Positions 16,185 to 25,570 of a DNA stretch of 64,000 nucleotides are shown here, in pieces. The DNA is from Coriobacteriia bacterium (GTDB lineage: Bacteria; Actinomycetota; Coriobacteriia; Coriobacteriales; Eggerthellaceae), in the NCBI GenBank assembly GCA_030537355.1, contig JAUNNF010000008.1, forward strand, positions 1 to 64,000. The letters are read 5' to 3'. The position numbers and the translations under genes were made by a program. The number at the start of each line of letters is the position of its first letter. Position 1 is the first letter of the stretch. The notes under the pieces are model-generated. The model saw only the letters and a list, made by a program, of their open reading frames with translations. It did no database searches and had not been told where the DNA came from.

Positions 16185-17004
16185 TTCTCTTGTCTTTATT
16201 AAACCAGGTACGCTGACGTTTTGCATATCGATGAGTTGCAACTTTAATCTTGCTTATGGCTTCATCTAAACTTATTTTATTGTCTAGGTATTCAACAATT
16301 TCTTTATATCCAATAGCTGAAGCAGCTGTTAGAGCGTCTCTATAACCACTGTCAAGTAATCCTTTTACTTCATCTACAAGTCCTTCTTTTAACATTTTAT
16401 CAACACGCACATCAATTCGCTCGTTTAGAGTATCTCGATCAACTTTTATTCCATAAAACTCAGTTGGATATAGCTGTTTAATATTTTTATAGTTCTCGAG
16501 CTGATCAGCGTATGATAAACCTTGATCTGCCATTTCTAATGCCCTAATCACACGTACTGTATTATTTTTATGTATAACGTGTGTGCTTGATTCATCTTTA
16601 TCTTTTAAAAGTTCCCATAATTCATCTTTATCCATATTTGTATACTTAGATTTAGTTTGCTCGCCTTTTGGAAAATTATAATCGTCGATTGCGGCTCTAA
16701 TGTAGAATCCTGTACCGCCACAAATAACAATTGGGCATTTAGCGTTATCTAGGACATCTCTTGCATATTCTTGATACAGCGCCGCTGAATACTCAACATT
16801 AGGATCAACTATGTCAATCCCCCAATGCTTAACTTTGTGATCTAAAAATTTACCAGTTCCAATATCCATGCCTTTATAGATTTGCATGGAATCTGCGCTC
16901 AACACTTCCCCACCAATCATGTAAGCAAGCTCATTAGCAACCTCAGACTTGCCCGTTGCAGTTGGACCACAAATTACTATAATATCTGACCTGTTAGATA
17001 CCAT
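16120..17004 (-). CDS. miaA: tRNA dimethylallyltransferase
   Basis: Adds a dimethylallyl group to adenosine 37 of tRNAs reading UNN codons; MiaB then thiomethylates the product. 294 residues. Seen: the P-loop GPTATGKSE near residues 13-21, SADSMQIYKGMDIGTGK near 35-52, CGGTGFYIRA near 100, and the C-terminal RYAKRQRTWFNKD motif near 262-274. It overlaps miaB by 28 bases at its start and lexA by 65 bases at its end. Confidence 0.96.
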   Translation of the reverse strand: MVSNRSDIIVICGPTATGKSEVANELAYMIGGEVLSADSMQIYKGMDIGTGKFLDHKVKHWGIDIVDPNVEYSAALYQEYARDVLDNAKCPIVICGGTGFYIRAAIDDYNFPKGEQTKSKYTNMDKDELWELLKDKDESSTHVIHKNNTVRVIRALEMADQGLSYADQLENYKNIKQLYPTEFYGIKVDRDTLNERIDVRVDKMLKEGLVDEVKGLLDSGYRDALTAASAIGYKEIVEYLDNKISLDEAISKIKVATHRYAKRQRTWFNKDKRINWIDYDKVQSLYRKFDTHQQ

Positions 17005-18275
17005 GTTTTACACTCATCAATTTGAACTTTTTTGATCTGACCAGCTAAATTCTTACCTTTTACATGAACTGTTTGACCTTTTGGAGTTTTACCTGTCTGT
17101 ATTGATTTATCTTTCTTAGACTCGCCTTCAAAAAGCACATCTACGATAGTGTCTTTGTCTTTTTGATTAATCTCATATGCTCGTTTAGCAATTAGGTCAA
17201 CAAGTCTATTAAACCTGTCTTGGATTACTTCTTTAGGTGTGTCATCAGGTATTTTAGCTGCTGGAGTGCCTTCGCGACGAGAATATATAAAACTGAATAC
17301 TTGGGTGTAGCCAACCTTGTCAATAAGATTATATGTATCCATAAAGTCATCTTCAGACTCGCCTGGAAAACCAACAATAATATCTGTCGATAAAGCTATA
17401 TCTGGATTTACATTACGTAATTTATCTATTAAACCTAAATAATGTTCAGCAGTGTAACGCCTATTCATCTCTTTTAATATCCTGTTAGACCCAGATTGTA
17501 CTGGAAGGTGAAGTTGAGGCTGTAAGCTTTTTAATGTCCCGAAAGCTTTAATTACATTGTCTGATATATCTTTTGGATGGCTTGTCGCAAAACGAAGTCT
17601 GTCAAAGCCAATTTTATCAATCTCGCAAAGCAGTTCATAGAACTTACCATGATCGTACGAATTTACGTTTTGCCCAAGAAGTGTTAGTTCTTTAACACCC
17701 TGTTCTTTGTATTGAATGGCTTCATCAATAATATCTTGCATAGGACGAGATTTTTCTCTGCCTCTAACATAAGGAACTATGCAATATGAACAAAAGTTAT
17801 TGCAACCAATCATAATTGGCAACCACGCAGCCCAAAAGTTATCACGTTTTGTCGGTAAATCAGTTGGGAAATTTTCACTACGTTCCAGAATTTCAACAAC
17901 ATTATCATCTTTTGCTTTATCAATAAGAGCTGGTAAATTACCTATATTATGTGTACCAAAAACAACATTAATGTTACTAACTTTGTCTATTAAGGTGTTA
18001 CCGTCACGCTGCCCTATACAACCACCAACACATACAATACGCTTGTCAAATGGAGAATTTTTTCTTAGTGGAATATTCTTTATAGATGCTGCTTGACCAT
18101 ATAAACGCACATCTGCGGCTTCGCGTACACAGCACGTCATATAAATTACAACATCAGATTCTTCTATTGTACCAACTTCCAAGTTACCTAATGATTCAAG
18201 CATGCCGGCAATTCTCTCAGAATCATGCTTGTTCATTTGACAGCCAAAAGTTACTATATGAAAGTTATAACTCAA
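16977..18275 (-). CDS. miaB: tRNA-2-methylthio-N6-dimethylallyladenosine synthase
   Basis: Radical-SAM methylthiotransferase acting on the MiaA product. 432 residues: an N-terminal domain with three cluster cysteines (FGCQMN, TCCVRE, GGCIGQR), the radical-SAM motif CNNFCSYCIVPYVRGRE near 158-174, and a C-terminal TRAM domain. The two adjacent genes give the complete ms2i6A pathway. A second methylthiotransferase, rimO, lies at 23836-25089; the two are told apart by their cysteine context. The gap to spoVS upstream is 2 bases. Confidence 0.95.
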   Translation of the reverse strand: MSYNFHIVTFGCQMNKHDSERIAGMLESLGNLEVGTIEESDVVIYMTCCVREAADVRLYGQAASIKNIPLRKNSPFDKRIVCVGGCIGQRDGNTLIDKVSNINVVFGTHNIGNLPALIDKAKDDNVVEILERSENFPTDLPTKRDNFWAAWLPIMIGCNNFCSYCIVPYVRGREKSRPMQDIIDEAIQYKEQGVKELTLLGQNVNSYDHGKFYELLCEIDKIGFDRLRFATSHPKDISDNVIKAFGTLKSLQPQLHLPVQSGSNRILKEMNRRYTAEHYLGLIDKLRNVNPDIALSTDIIVGFPGESEDDFMDTYNLIDKVGYTQVFSFIYSRREGTPAAKIPDDTPKEVIQDRFNRLVDLIAKRAYEINQKDKDTIVDVLFEGESKKDKSIQTGKTPKGQTVHVKGKNLAGQIKKVQIDECKTWYLTGQIL

Positions 18276-18277
18276 GG

Positions 18278-18550
18278 CTATTTTTTGATTACCAAAACTT
18301 TGAAACGTATAGCTGTGCGAGTCTCTTCGTTAATCGTAATAGTTGCAAAAGCAGGAACAATAGAAATTTCAATGCCAACTGGAGATAAGAAACCACGTGA
18401 TATTGCAACAGACTTAATTGCTTGGTTTACAGCAGCTGCACCAACTGCTTGAATTTCTACGCCTTTGCCGTCTTTGATTAATCCAGCTATAGCTCCTGCA
18501 ACGTTAGCAGGCGAAGATTTTGAAGATACTTTTAATAATGTTGTTTCCAT
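18278..18550 (-). CDS. spoVS: Stage V sporulation protein S (SpoVS)
   Basis: Small Alba-like protein of 90 residues from ATG 18550 (METTLLKVSSKSSPANVAGA). An in-frame TTG at 18568 lacks a better ribosome site. The SpoVS core (VEIQAVGAAAVNQAIKSVAI, then RGFLSPVGIEISIVPAFA) is almost unchanged from the family. In Bacillus it affects sporulation, but SpoVS also occurs in many non-sporulating bacteria; nothing else here points to spores. It stands between miaB and the GHKL ATPase gene, with a 74-base gap upstream. Confidence 0.93.
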   Translation of the reverse strand: METTLLKVSSKSSPANVAGAIAGLIKDGKGVEIQAVGAAAVNQAIKSVAISRGFLSPVGIEISIVPAFATITINEETRTAIRFKVLVIKK

Positions 18551-18624
18551 ATTCTTAGTCCATTTCAATCGTCTTTTGTCTTATAGTCGTTTTGCGGGCA
18601 ATGTATTTTAGCACATTTTATTGA

Positions 18625-19695
18625 TTATATTTCAACAATATCAAAACTTATATTAAGTTTTCCCTTACGAATACTTAATTTTGGAGAAATGTCAGTATCA
18701 AGATAATACTTTTCACCTATTTCTTTGAAAGCATCTTTTACTTTTTCTACTAATTCAGATTTGTCTTCATCGGACAATTTTACCTTAGGTTTCTTATAAA
18801 TTGGGTTATGAATGTCAAGAATGTCTTTATTTATTTGTTTTTTATTATCTTTTGCGGAAATACCCACCTCAGCAATACGTGCGAGCATATTTTTTTGAGG
18901 CCCTACCTCCCCATCCATAATACGACGTGCTGTACGCTCTGAAATAACAAGTCCAATTTCAGCTGCATATTCTCTAAATTCACGAGGATCGCTTGAATAA
19001 GAAAGCAACTCAGTTAATTTTGTAAACTCATCAGGTTCACTAAAAACTTTATCTGACTTTTCACTTAAATTGTATATTGTAGAAGCAATTTCTGCTGGGC
19101 TTCCAATATATACATTTACTTGTTTTCTGTTTTCAATTGCAAATTCTGCAACTATGCGAAGAATATTTTTAGGGCCCCTCACAAGCATTGTAGAATTGTC
19201 GTTTACATAAAAACTCGGAAATGTTGATTGGTCCGTTTTTTCGTTAAAATGAATTGTTTTTACGTAAATAGAAGTTCCACATCCAGTGCCTGAATTGATA
19301 ACACGTGACTCGTTAGCGTTTAATTTAATAGAATATAGAGCCATTCCTCGCCCATGTACACCCCATTTGTCCTCAATGAGGGTATTTAGCTTAGACGTAA
19401 CATACGGTTCAAATATTGTCTCATAATGAGTTTTTGGGACTCCTCCACCATCATCAATGATAATAATATGACGAGTATTATCCTGTGTATGTGTTGCAAC
19501 AAAAATGTTTTTTGCTCCTGCATCACGAGAATTGCGAAGCATCTCAACAATTATATCTTCGTTACATCTTATATCTTGCTTGGCTTGACGCCGCTGTGCT
19601 TCGCTAGCTCTAAGTTTAAAAAAACCATCTCCAAGATCACGTTCGATCCGGAGATGGCTATTTGTTGCTACATTATCTACGAAGTCTTTAAGCAT
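18625..19695 (-). CDS. GHKL-fold ATPase of unknown role
   Basis: 356 residues. The N-terminal half is a histidine-kinase/MutL/Hsp90-type ATPase: the N-box IIVEMLRNSRDAGA near residues 49-62, DDGGGVP near 81-87, a lid motif GVHGRGMALYS near 112-122, and the GTGCGTSIYV strand near 137-146. There are no histidine-kinase dimerisation or receiver parts and no membrane segment. Near 254-285 a stretch (SERTARRIMDGEVGPQKNML) looks like a helix-turn-helix. The C-terminal 100 residues are unrecognised. It starts one base after the rny stop, so it is probably co-transcribed with RNase Y. A DNA-repair or chaperone role is possible but not shown. Confidence 0.8.
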   Translation of the reverse strand: MLKDFVDNVATNSHLRIERDLGDGFFKLRASEAQRRQAKQDIRCNEDIIVEMLRNSRDAGAKNIFVATHTQDNTRHIIIIDDGGGVPKTHYETIFEPYVTSKLNTLIEDKWGVHGRGMALYSIKLNANESRVINSGTGCGTSIYVKTIHFNEKTDQSTFPSFYVNDNSTMLVRGPKNILRIVAEFAIENRKQVNVYIGSPAEIASTIYNLSEKSDKVFSEPDEFTKLTELLSYSSDPREFREYAAEIGLVISERTARRIMDGEVGPQKNMLARIAEVGISAKDNKKQINKDILDIHNPIYKKPKVKLSDEDKSELVEKVKDAFKEIGEKYYLDTDISPKLSIRKGKLNISFDIVEI

Positions 19696-19696
19696 T

Positions 19697-21238
19697 CTAT
19701 TTAGCTAAGCCTTCAGCTCTTGTTTCTCTAATAACAACAACTTTGACTTGGCCAGGATATTGCATATCACGCTCAATTTGCTCAGCTATGTCATGAGCTA
19801 AAACTACAGCTTTATCCTCATTAACAACTTCAGGTTTTACCATTACTCTAACTTCGCGTCCTGCCTGAATTGCAAATGTGCGCTCGACACCTTCATGTGC
19901 ATTAGCAATTTCTTCTAATTGCTCTAAACGCTTAATGTAATTTTCTAGAGATTCACGACGTGATCCTGGTCGTGCAGCAGAAACTGCATCGGCCGATTGG
20001 ATAAGTACATCAAGTATGGTTGTTTGCTCAATATCGTTATGGTGAGCATGAATAGCATGAACAATATCGTCCTTCTCGCCTAATTTATGAGCTAGGTCTG
20101 CACCAATGACCGCATGTGAACCTTCAGTTTCGTGGTCTATTGCTTTACCAATATCGTGAAGAAGTCCCGCTCTTTTAGCTGCTTGAGGGTCAAGACCAAG
20201 CTCAGTTGCCATAATACCAGCTAAATATGCGACTTCTAGCGAGTGAGAAAGTACGCTCTGGCCATAAGAAGTTCTAAATTCAAGCCTACCGATTGTACTT
20301 ACAAGCTCTGGATTTAAGTTGTGAATACCTGTTTCAAATGTTGCCTTCTCGCCGGCTTCAGCTACGCGTTGATTGACTTCGCGTTCAACCTTTTTGTAAG
20401 TTTCTTCAATTCTAGCTGGTTGAATACGCCCATCAGAAATCAATTTTTTGAGCGTAACCGCTGCAATCTCACGTCTTACAGGGTCAAAAGATGACACTGT
20501 AACAGTTTCGGGAGAGTCATCAATAATTAAGTTTGTTCCAGTAATTTGTTCAAAAGAACGGATATTTCTACCTTCACGTCCAATTATGCGGCCTTTAATG
20601 TCATCACTTGGAATAGGTATTGTAGATACCGTAACTTCTGATACATGATCAGATGCAATACGCTGAATTGCCAAACTTACAATTTCTCGAGCTTTTCTGT
20701 CAGACTCAAGCTTAGCTTGTTCCTCTGCTTGTCTGATAATAAAAGCTGACTGAGAAGTTACTTCATCTTTTAAATTGGCTAGAAGTTCTTGCTTTGCCTC
20801 TTCTTGAGTCATACCACTTACATGCTCTAATTGAATGTTGATGCGCTTCTCAGAATCAGCAATTTTCTCTTCACGTTTGTCTAAGTCAAGCTGAAAAGAC
20901 TGCAATGAATCTTCTTTAGAATTAAGAGAATCTTCTTTTTTGTCTAAACTTGCTTCACGTTGAGAATTTCTGTTTTCTTGTGCGTGAATTTCACGCATAC
21001 GCTCTTTGTTTTCTTCCTCAACCTCGGCTTTAATCTTAATTTTTTGATCTTTAGCCTCTAACTTTGCCTGTTTAACAATTGTTTCCGCATCATTCTTGGC
21101 TTTATCCAGTATATTTTCAGCTTTATCACGTGCGCCTTCAGCGCTTGCACTTACAACTTTTTTGGCTATAAAATATCCACCCACAAAGCCAACTGCCAAT
21201 GCGACTACAACTCCTACAATAATTGCTACAATTTCCAT
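19697..21238 (-). CDS. rny: Ribonuclease Y
   Basis: Membrane-anchored endoribonuclease that starts mRNA decay. 513 residues in family order: one N-terminal membrane helix (residues 3-25), a long charged coiled coil to about 175, a KH domain near 205-265 (GRIIGREGRNIRSFEQ), and an HD domain near 325-430 with LLHDIGKAIDHE. It belongs to the same strand run as recA and recX. RNase J and PNPase are encoded 12-14 kb away, so the window holds three main RNA-decay enzymes. Confidence 0.97.
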   Translation of the reverse strand: MEIVAIIVGVVVALAVGFVGGYFIAKKVVSASAEGARDKAENILDKAKNDAETIVKQAKLEAKDQKIKIKAEVEEENKERMREIHAQENRNSQREASLDKKEDSLNSKEDSLQSFQLDLDKREEKIADSEKRINIQLEHVSGMTQEEAKQELLANLKDEVTSQSAFIIRQAEEQAKLESDRKAREIVSLAIQRIASDHVSEVTVSTIPIPSDDIKGRIIGREGRNIRSFEQITGTNLIIDDSPETVTVSSFDPVRREIAAVTLKKLISDGRIQPARIEETYKKVEREVNQRVAEAGEKATFETGIHNLNPELVSTIGRLEFRTSYGQSVLSHSLEVAYLAGIMATELGLDPQAAKRAGLLHDIGKAIDHETEGSHAVIGADLAHKLGEKDDIVHAIHAHHNDIEQTTILDVLIQSADAVSAARPGSRRESLENYIKRLEQLEEIANAHEGVERTFAIQAGREVRVMVKPEVVNEDKAVVLAHDIAEQIERDMQYPGQVKVVVIRETRAEGLAK

Positions 21239-21268
21239 AATTCAACCTCCTGTGTAGTCTGGAGGCTA

Positions 21269-21724
21269 TTATAGCAAATTATCAATATATTTATTCGTAA
21301 CTTTTATAGCAATATCGCTCGGATACCCTCTAGAAATAAGTTTTCTTAGTGATCCATGATATATATCTTTTGACCTGGGTTTATGGCTGACAATATATTC
21401 ATATGCTTTATCTTCTTCCATAGATTTAATTATATCTAGATCAGCCTTAATCCCCATACTTGACAGATGTTTTTCTATTAAATACGAGCCCCTATACTGC
21501 TCAAACTTGTCTCTTATATAAAATTCAGCATAGCGTTCATCATTGACCAAATTGTAATCTTTAGCTAATTTTATAGCGTCATTAAATTCTTCTATCGTGA
21601 ATTTTTCTTGTTTAACGAGCCTGTTGAAGAGCTCTTTTGTACAACGTTCTCGATAATTAACTAAAGATACAATACGGTCAAATGCGCTACTTTGACTTTT
21701 TCTTTTTTTCGGCCGATATACCAT
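21269..21724 (-). CDS. recX: Regulatory protein RecX
   Basis: Modulator of RecA filament growth. The start is set at ATG 21724 ([10 protein letters not shown]), giving 151 residues; the frame remains open upstream but only as an out-of-frame copy of recA. Three-helix repeats typical of RecX are seen: [20 protein letters not shown] near 28-47, [20 protein letters not shown] near 59-78, and a terminal unit near 120-145 ([16 protein letters not shown]). It overlaps the end of recA by 38 bases, so the two are translationally linked. Confidence 0.88.
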   Translation of the reverse strand: MVYRPKKRKSQSSAFDRIVSLVNYRERCTKELFNRLVKQEKFTIEEFNDAIKLAKDYNLVNDERYAEFYIRDKFEQYRGSYLIEKHLSSMGIKADLDIIKSMEEDKAYEYIVSHKPRSKDIYHGSLRKLISRGYPSDIAIKVTNKYIDNLL

Positions 21725-22703
21725 AAGCAGCCTTGACTTTGTTTTCAATTTCAGTGCATAATTTAGCATTTGTATGAAGTGTAGATTTAACAGCAAGTTT
21801 GCCTTGGCCAATTTTTTCATCATTATACTCAAACCAAGAGCCAGATTTCTTAATAATGCCTGCATCAACAGCCATATCGATAATACAGCCAATCTTTGAT
21901 ATCCCCTCACCAAACATTAAATCAAATTCAGCGAGTCTAAAGGGCGGCGCCACCTTATTTTTTACAACTTTAACCTTAACTCTAGCTCCAATTGCCTCTG
22001 TTCCCTGCTTAATCCATTCTTTGCGTCTAATATCAAGTCTTACTGTAGAGAAATACTTCAGTGCACGGCCACCAGTAGTTGTCTCAGGACTTCCAAACAT
22101 GACACCAATTTTTTCCCTAAGCTGATTAATGAATATACATGATGTTTCAGACTTTGAAAGCGAACCTGCAAGTTTACGAAGTGCCTGACTCATCAACCTT
22201 GCTTGCTGGCCAACAGTCACATCACCCATCTGGCCTTCCACTTCAGCTTTTGGTACAAGAGCTGCAACAGAATCTACAACAACTACATCAACAGAACCAC
22301 TTTTAACCAACATGTCACAAATCTCTAACGCTTGCTCACCATTATCTGGCTGCGAAATAAGTAATTGATCTACATCCACTCCAATTTTAGCAGCATATAC
22401 TGGGTCTAATGCGTGTTCAGCATCGATATATGCAGCAACACCGCCTGAGCTTTGAGCTTCTGCGACAATTTGTAGGGCTAATGTGGTTTTGCCACTTGAT
22501 TCGGGACCATAAATCTCTACTATCCTGCCTCTTGGAATGCCTCCAATACCCAGGGCTACATCGAGCGATAACGCACCAGTGGATATTACTCCCATGTCAA
22601 AATTAGCAGCACTTTCGCCAAGTTTCATGATTGAACCACGTCCAAATTTCTTTTCAATCTCAGAAGTGGTTAACTCTAAGTTGTCTATTTTTTCTTCTGC
22701 CAT
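21687..22703 (-). CDS. recA: Recombinase RecA
   Basis: Strand-exchange protein of homologous recombination and co-protease for LexA. 338 residues. Seen: Walker [13 protein letters not shown] near 65-76, [14 protein letters not shown] near 140, the loop-2 region [13 protein letters not shown] near 197-209, and a lysine-rich tail (EKKKKSK). A good ribosome site AAAGGAG precedes the ATG. Its own promoter is visible at 22735-22763 and shows no SOS box, unlike lexA. Confidence 0.98.
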   Translation of the reverse strand: MAEEKIDNLELTTSEIEKKFGRGSIMKLGESAANFDMGVISTGALSLDVALGIGGIPRGRIVEIYGPESSGKTTLALQIVAEAQSSGGVAAYIDAEHALDPVYAAKIGVDVDQLLISQPDNGEQALEICDMLVKSGSVDVVVVDSVAALVPKAEVEGQMGDVTVGQQARLMSQALRKLAGSLSKSETSCIFINQLREKIGVMFGSPETTTGGRALKYFSTVRLDIRRKEWIKQGTEAIGARVKVKVVKNKVAPPFRLAEFDLMFGEGISKIGCIIDMAVDAGIIKKSGSWFEYNDEKIGQGKLAVKSTLHTNAKLCTEIENKVKAAYGISAEKKKKSK

Positions 22704-22734
22704 CTAAAATCTCCTTTCATCAATTTTTCTGGCA

Positions 22735-22763
22735 ATAATATTGAAGAAAATTACTCTTGGCAA
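22735..22763 (-). promoter_or_regulatory. recA promoter
   Basis: On the - strand TTGCCA (22758-22763) and TATTAT (22735-22740) are separated by exactly 17 bases, 31 bases upstream of the recA start codon. This is a good housekeeping sigma-factor match in the 90-base gap before recA. No GAAC-N4-GTTC operator is present. Confidence 0.6.
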
Positions 22764-22793
22764 GTGTCTTAATTATATACATATAGAATTAAA

Positions 22794-23849
22794 TTATTGA
22801 CATTGTTTTATTGTTTTTTTAAGCAAAGAAATTGCATTATCAACGCTCAATTGCTGAATTTGTTCCCTGTTTCCGCTAAAGTTATATTCATGTGAAGAAA
22901 CGCTATCTTTTGTAGCAACTCCAATGTATACTCTACCTATTGGAGTATCAAACTCATCTGTATCTGGACCTGCTATTCCAGTTGTAGAAACAGCTATATC
23001 ACAGTTTAGTTTTTTTCTGGCACCCACTGCCATATCCTCGGCAGTTTTAGCATTTATTGCTCCATTTTTTTTCAAGTGAGTATTGTCTACGTCCAAAATT
23101 TTGCTCTTAACATCATAATCGTAGCTCACAATACCGCCCATAAACACAAGAGATGCCCCAGGAATTTCAGTTAGTGACGATGCCACTTTTCCACCAGTTA
23201 AACTCTCAGCACATCCAATTTTTAAGTTTTTCTTGGTAGCTAAGTTAATTACGTCCCTTGCGTCATTGTTATCAGAAAATACATCCTTACATTTAATTAA
23301 ATAATCAATCATTGAAACAACAGTAAGAATAAGTGCGACAATCATAACTATCCAGGCAATAATATATAGAGGATCTGAATAATCTGTTAAAGCCATTTTT
23401 AGAATAAACAAAACAATAGCTATAATCTGAGTCACTGTTTTTGCCTTACCATACCAACTAGCAGCAACAACCTTACCTTGAGAAGCTGCTAACATCCTCG
23501 CCCCAGCCACAATAAACTCTCTAATTAATATTACAAGCACCACCCATGAAGGCAATACACCGAGTTCAATAAACGCTAATAGAGCAGCAAAAACAAGTAT
23601 TTTATCGGCGAGAGGATCCATGAATTTACCAAAATTAGTTACTTGATTTTTACTACGAGCTAAGTATCCATCTAAGCTATCTGTAAGGGACAGAACTACA
23701 AATATTAAAAGAGCTACCCATGGCTTAATAAAATCAATACTTCCCGATCCGTCAATCCATCTTGGCCATGGCGAGAGTAAGGCAACAACAAATACAGGAA
23801 CAAAAAGAATCCTTATAACAGTAACCGTATTTGCACTAGTCCACTTCAA
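22794..23849 (-). CDS. pgsA-cinA: Fusion of phosphatidylglycerophosphate synthase and CinA C-terminal domain
   Basis: 351 residues with two normally separate proteins in one frame. Residues 1-190 form a membrane PgsA domain with DSLDGYLAR, then GKFMDPLADK (D-G-x2-A-R-x8-G-x3-D-x3-D) and five hydrophobic helices; it makes phosphatidylglycerol phosphate. Residues about 200-351 form a CinA C-terminal domain (CAESLTGGKVASSLTEIPGA, STTGIAGPD, GRVYIG), a nicotinamide-nucleotide amidase. In related genomes pgsA and cinA are adjacent separate genes, so this looks like loss of the stop between them. The N-terminal domain of full-length CinA is absent. It overlaps rimO by 14 bases. Confidence 0.9.
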   Translation of the reverse strand: MKWTSANTVTVIRILFVPVFVVALLSPWPRWIDGSGSIDFIKPWVALLIFVVLSLTDSLDGYLARSKNQVTNFGKFMDPLADKILVFAALLAFIELGVLPSWVVLVILIREFIVAGARMLAASQGKVVAASWYGKAKTVTQIIAIVLFILKMALTDYSDPLYIIAWIVMIVALILTVVSMIDYLIKCKDVFSDNNDARDVINLATKKNLKIGCAESLTGGKVASSLTEIPGASLVFMGGIVSYDYDVKSKILDVDNTHLKKNGAINAKTAEDMAVGARKKLNCDIAVSTTGIAGPDTDEFDTPIGRVYIGVATKDSVSSHEYNFSGNREQIQQLSVDNAISLLKKTIKQCQ

Positions 23850-25089
23850 TTAACTCCCCTACTAAATCATATAATTCGCTGTCTTTAATTTTAACAGATA
23901 CTGTCTCGCCTATATTTATGTTTTTAGTATATGGAAAATAAACAACACCATCGACATCAGGAGCTTGAAATTGGCACCTTCCATACATTCTATCATCTTC
24001 GGCGCCCTCAACAATAATTTGCTGTACGGTCCCAATATATTTATCAATTTTGCCTAAACTTAAACTGTCGCATATATCTCGCAATATATTGAATCTTCTG
24101 TTTTTTGTATCTTCATCTACCTGATTATCTAATTTAGCAGCTTTAGTTCCCTCCTCTTGAGAGTACTTGAAAATGCCAACATAATCAAAGTAATCTTTAT
24201 TTATAAAATCACAGAGTTCTTCAAAATCTTCTTCTGTTTCTCCCGGATATCCAACAATAATTGTAGTTCTAAGTTTAGCATCTGGAATATTCGATTTAAT
24301 TAAATCATAAAAATTATTCAGAGGTTTTCTATTCATAGACTTAAGCAATCTACTTGAGACATGCTGTATCGGTACATCAAAATAATTTACAATATTTTTA
24401 TTGAACTTAAATATAGCAATTAAATCCTTATCAATTGCATCTGGTTGAATATATAAAACCCTAAATAGCTTGTTTGGGAAATCTTTTGCGAGTTTATCTA
24501 ACAAATAGCTTAGCTTAGAACCTATATCAGATCCCCAAGCACCGCAATCTTGTGCGACTAAAACTATTTCTTTTGCGTTAGTTTTCTTTACATCCCTAGC
24601 TATATCCTCATATAGAATGCTTTTATATCTACCTCTAATAAAAGGGATTGTGCAATAAGAGCAAAATCTATTACAACCTTCAGAAATTTTCACATACTCG
24701 TATGATTTATTTTCTTCTGGTTTATTGCCTATTTCATTTAATTTACCTAAAATGTCTACAATATTTTCTTCTTGATTGCATGATATAAACATATCAGCTT
24801 CAGATAAAGATTTTTTTAAATCGTCCTTGTATCTAGATACCAAACAACCAGCTACAACAATCTTTTTTTCAGGGTATTGATTTTTATAATCAAAAAAGGT
24901 ATCTATACTCTCACTTGTTGCGGCTTCAATAAAAGCGCAGGTATTTAATATAATAATATCTGCGACATCAGGATTATCGACTATTGCATAACCATTATTG
25001 GACAAGTCATCAATCATGTGATTTGTATCAACATGATTTTTTGCACAGCCTAGTGTATCAAAATATAATTTATTAGCGATAGTTGACAT
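23836..25089 (-). CDS. rimO: Ribosomal protein S12 methylthiotransferase
   Basis: Radical-SAM enzyme adding a methylthio group to an aspartate of ribosomal protein S12. 417 residues: N-terminal cluster cysteines (TLGCAKNHVDT, NTCAFIEAA, GCLVSRY), the radical-SAM motif CNRFCSYCTIPFIRGRY near 139-155, and a C-terminal TRAM domain ending at LIEVD. GCAKN and the VDT element mark RimO rather than MiaB. It overlaps yajQ by 17 bases and the pgsA-cinA fusion by 14. Confidence 0.95.
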   Translation of the reverse strand: MSTIANKLYFDTLGCAKNHVDTNHMIDDLSNNGYAIVDNPDVADIIILNTCAFIEAATSESIDTFFDYKNQYPEKKIVVAGCLVSRYKDDLKKSLSEADMFISCNQEENIVDILGKLNEIGNKPEENKSYEYVKISEGCNRFCSYCTIPFIRGRYKSILYEDIARDVKKTNAKEIVLVAQDCGAWGSDIGSKLSYLLDKLAKDFPNKLFRVLYIQPDAIDKDLIAIFKFNKNIVNYFDVPIQHVSSRLLKSMNRKPLNNFYDLIKSNIPDAKLRTTIIVGYPGETEEDFEELCDFINKDYFDYVGIFKYSQEEGTKAAKLDNQVDEDTKNRRFNILRDICDSLSLGKIDKYIGTVQQIIVEGAEDDRMYGRCQFQAPDVDGVVYFPYTKNINIGETVSVKIKDSELYDLVGELIEVD

Positions 25090-25570
25090 ACTGCAATGGC
25101 AGTCCGTAATCTTTTTCTTTTAGGAATTGAATAACTTCTTGTAAAGTATCTCTTTTAGGAGAAGATACTCTAATTTTTTCGCCTTCAATTTGAGTTTTAA
25201 CTTTTAATTTTTTATCTTTTATGTCTTTATTAATTTTTTTAGCTATTTCCTTATCGATTCCACTAACAATGCTGGCATCAAGCTTTACAGTAGCGCCAGC
25301 AGCAGGTTCGATATTACCCCAATTTAGAGCCTTTAGATCAACATTGCGTTTAACGCATTTGCTTTGAACTATATCTTTAACTTGATTGCAAACAAAATCA
25401 CTCGGAGCGGACAGATGAACTTGATTATTGCTTTTATCAAAATCAACATCGCTTCCAGAATCTTTTAAATCATACCTAGTTTTTACTTCACGTTTAGCTT
25501 GTTGGATTGCGTTGTCGAGTTCTTGCATATCAATCTCTGAAACTATGTCAAAACTATTGTCTTTTGCCAT
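25073..25570 (-). CDS. yajQ: YajQ-family nucleotide-binding protein
   Basis: 165-residue cytoplasmic protein of two ferredoxin-like folds. Family signatures seen: FDIVSEIDMQELDNAIQQA at the start, the RYDLKDS motif near 36-42, and DKKLKVKTQIEGEKIRVSS near 117-135. Members bind nucleotides, and some bind cyclic di-GMP; the precise role is unclear. It overlaps both rodZ (17 bases) and rimO (17 bases). Confidence 0.93.
   Translation of the reverse strand: MAKDNSFDIVSEIDMQELDNAIQQAKREVKTRYDLKDSGSDVDFDKSNNQVHLSAPSDFVCNQVKDIVQSKCVKRNVDLKALNWGNIEPAAGATVKLDASIVSGIDKEIAKKINKDIKDKKLKVKTQIEGEKIRVSSPKRDTLQEVIQFLKEKDYGLPLQYVNYR

Noticed and set aside
18278-18550. SpoVS as proof of a spore former
   Set aside because: SpoVS is widespread in bacteria that do not sporulate and no other sporulation gene is present.
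21725-21913. 64-residue N-terminal extension of RecX
   Set aside because: It is the recA sequence read in another frame and has no ribosome-binding site.
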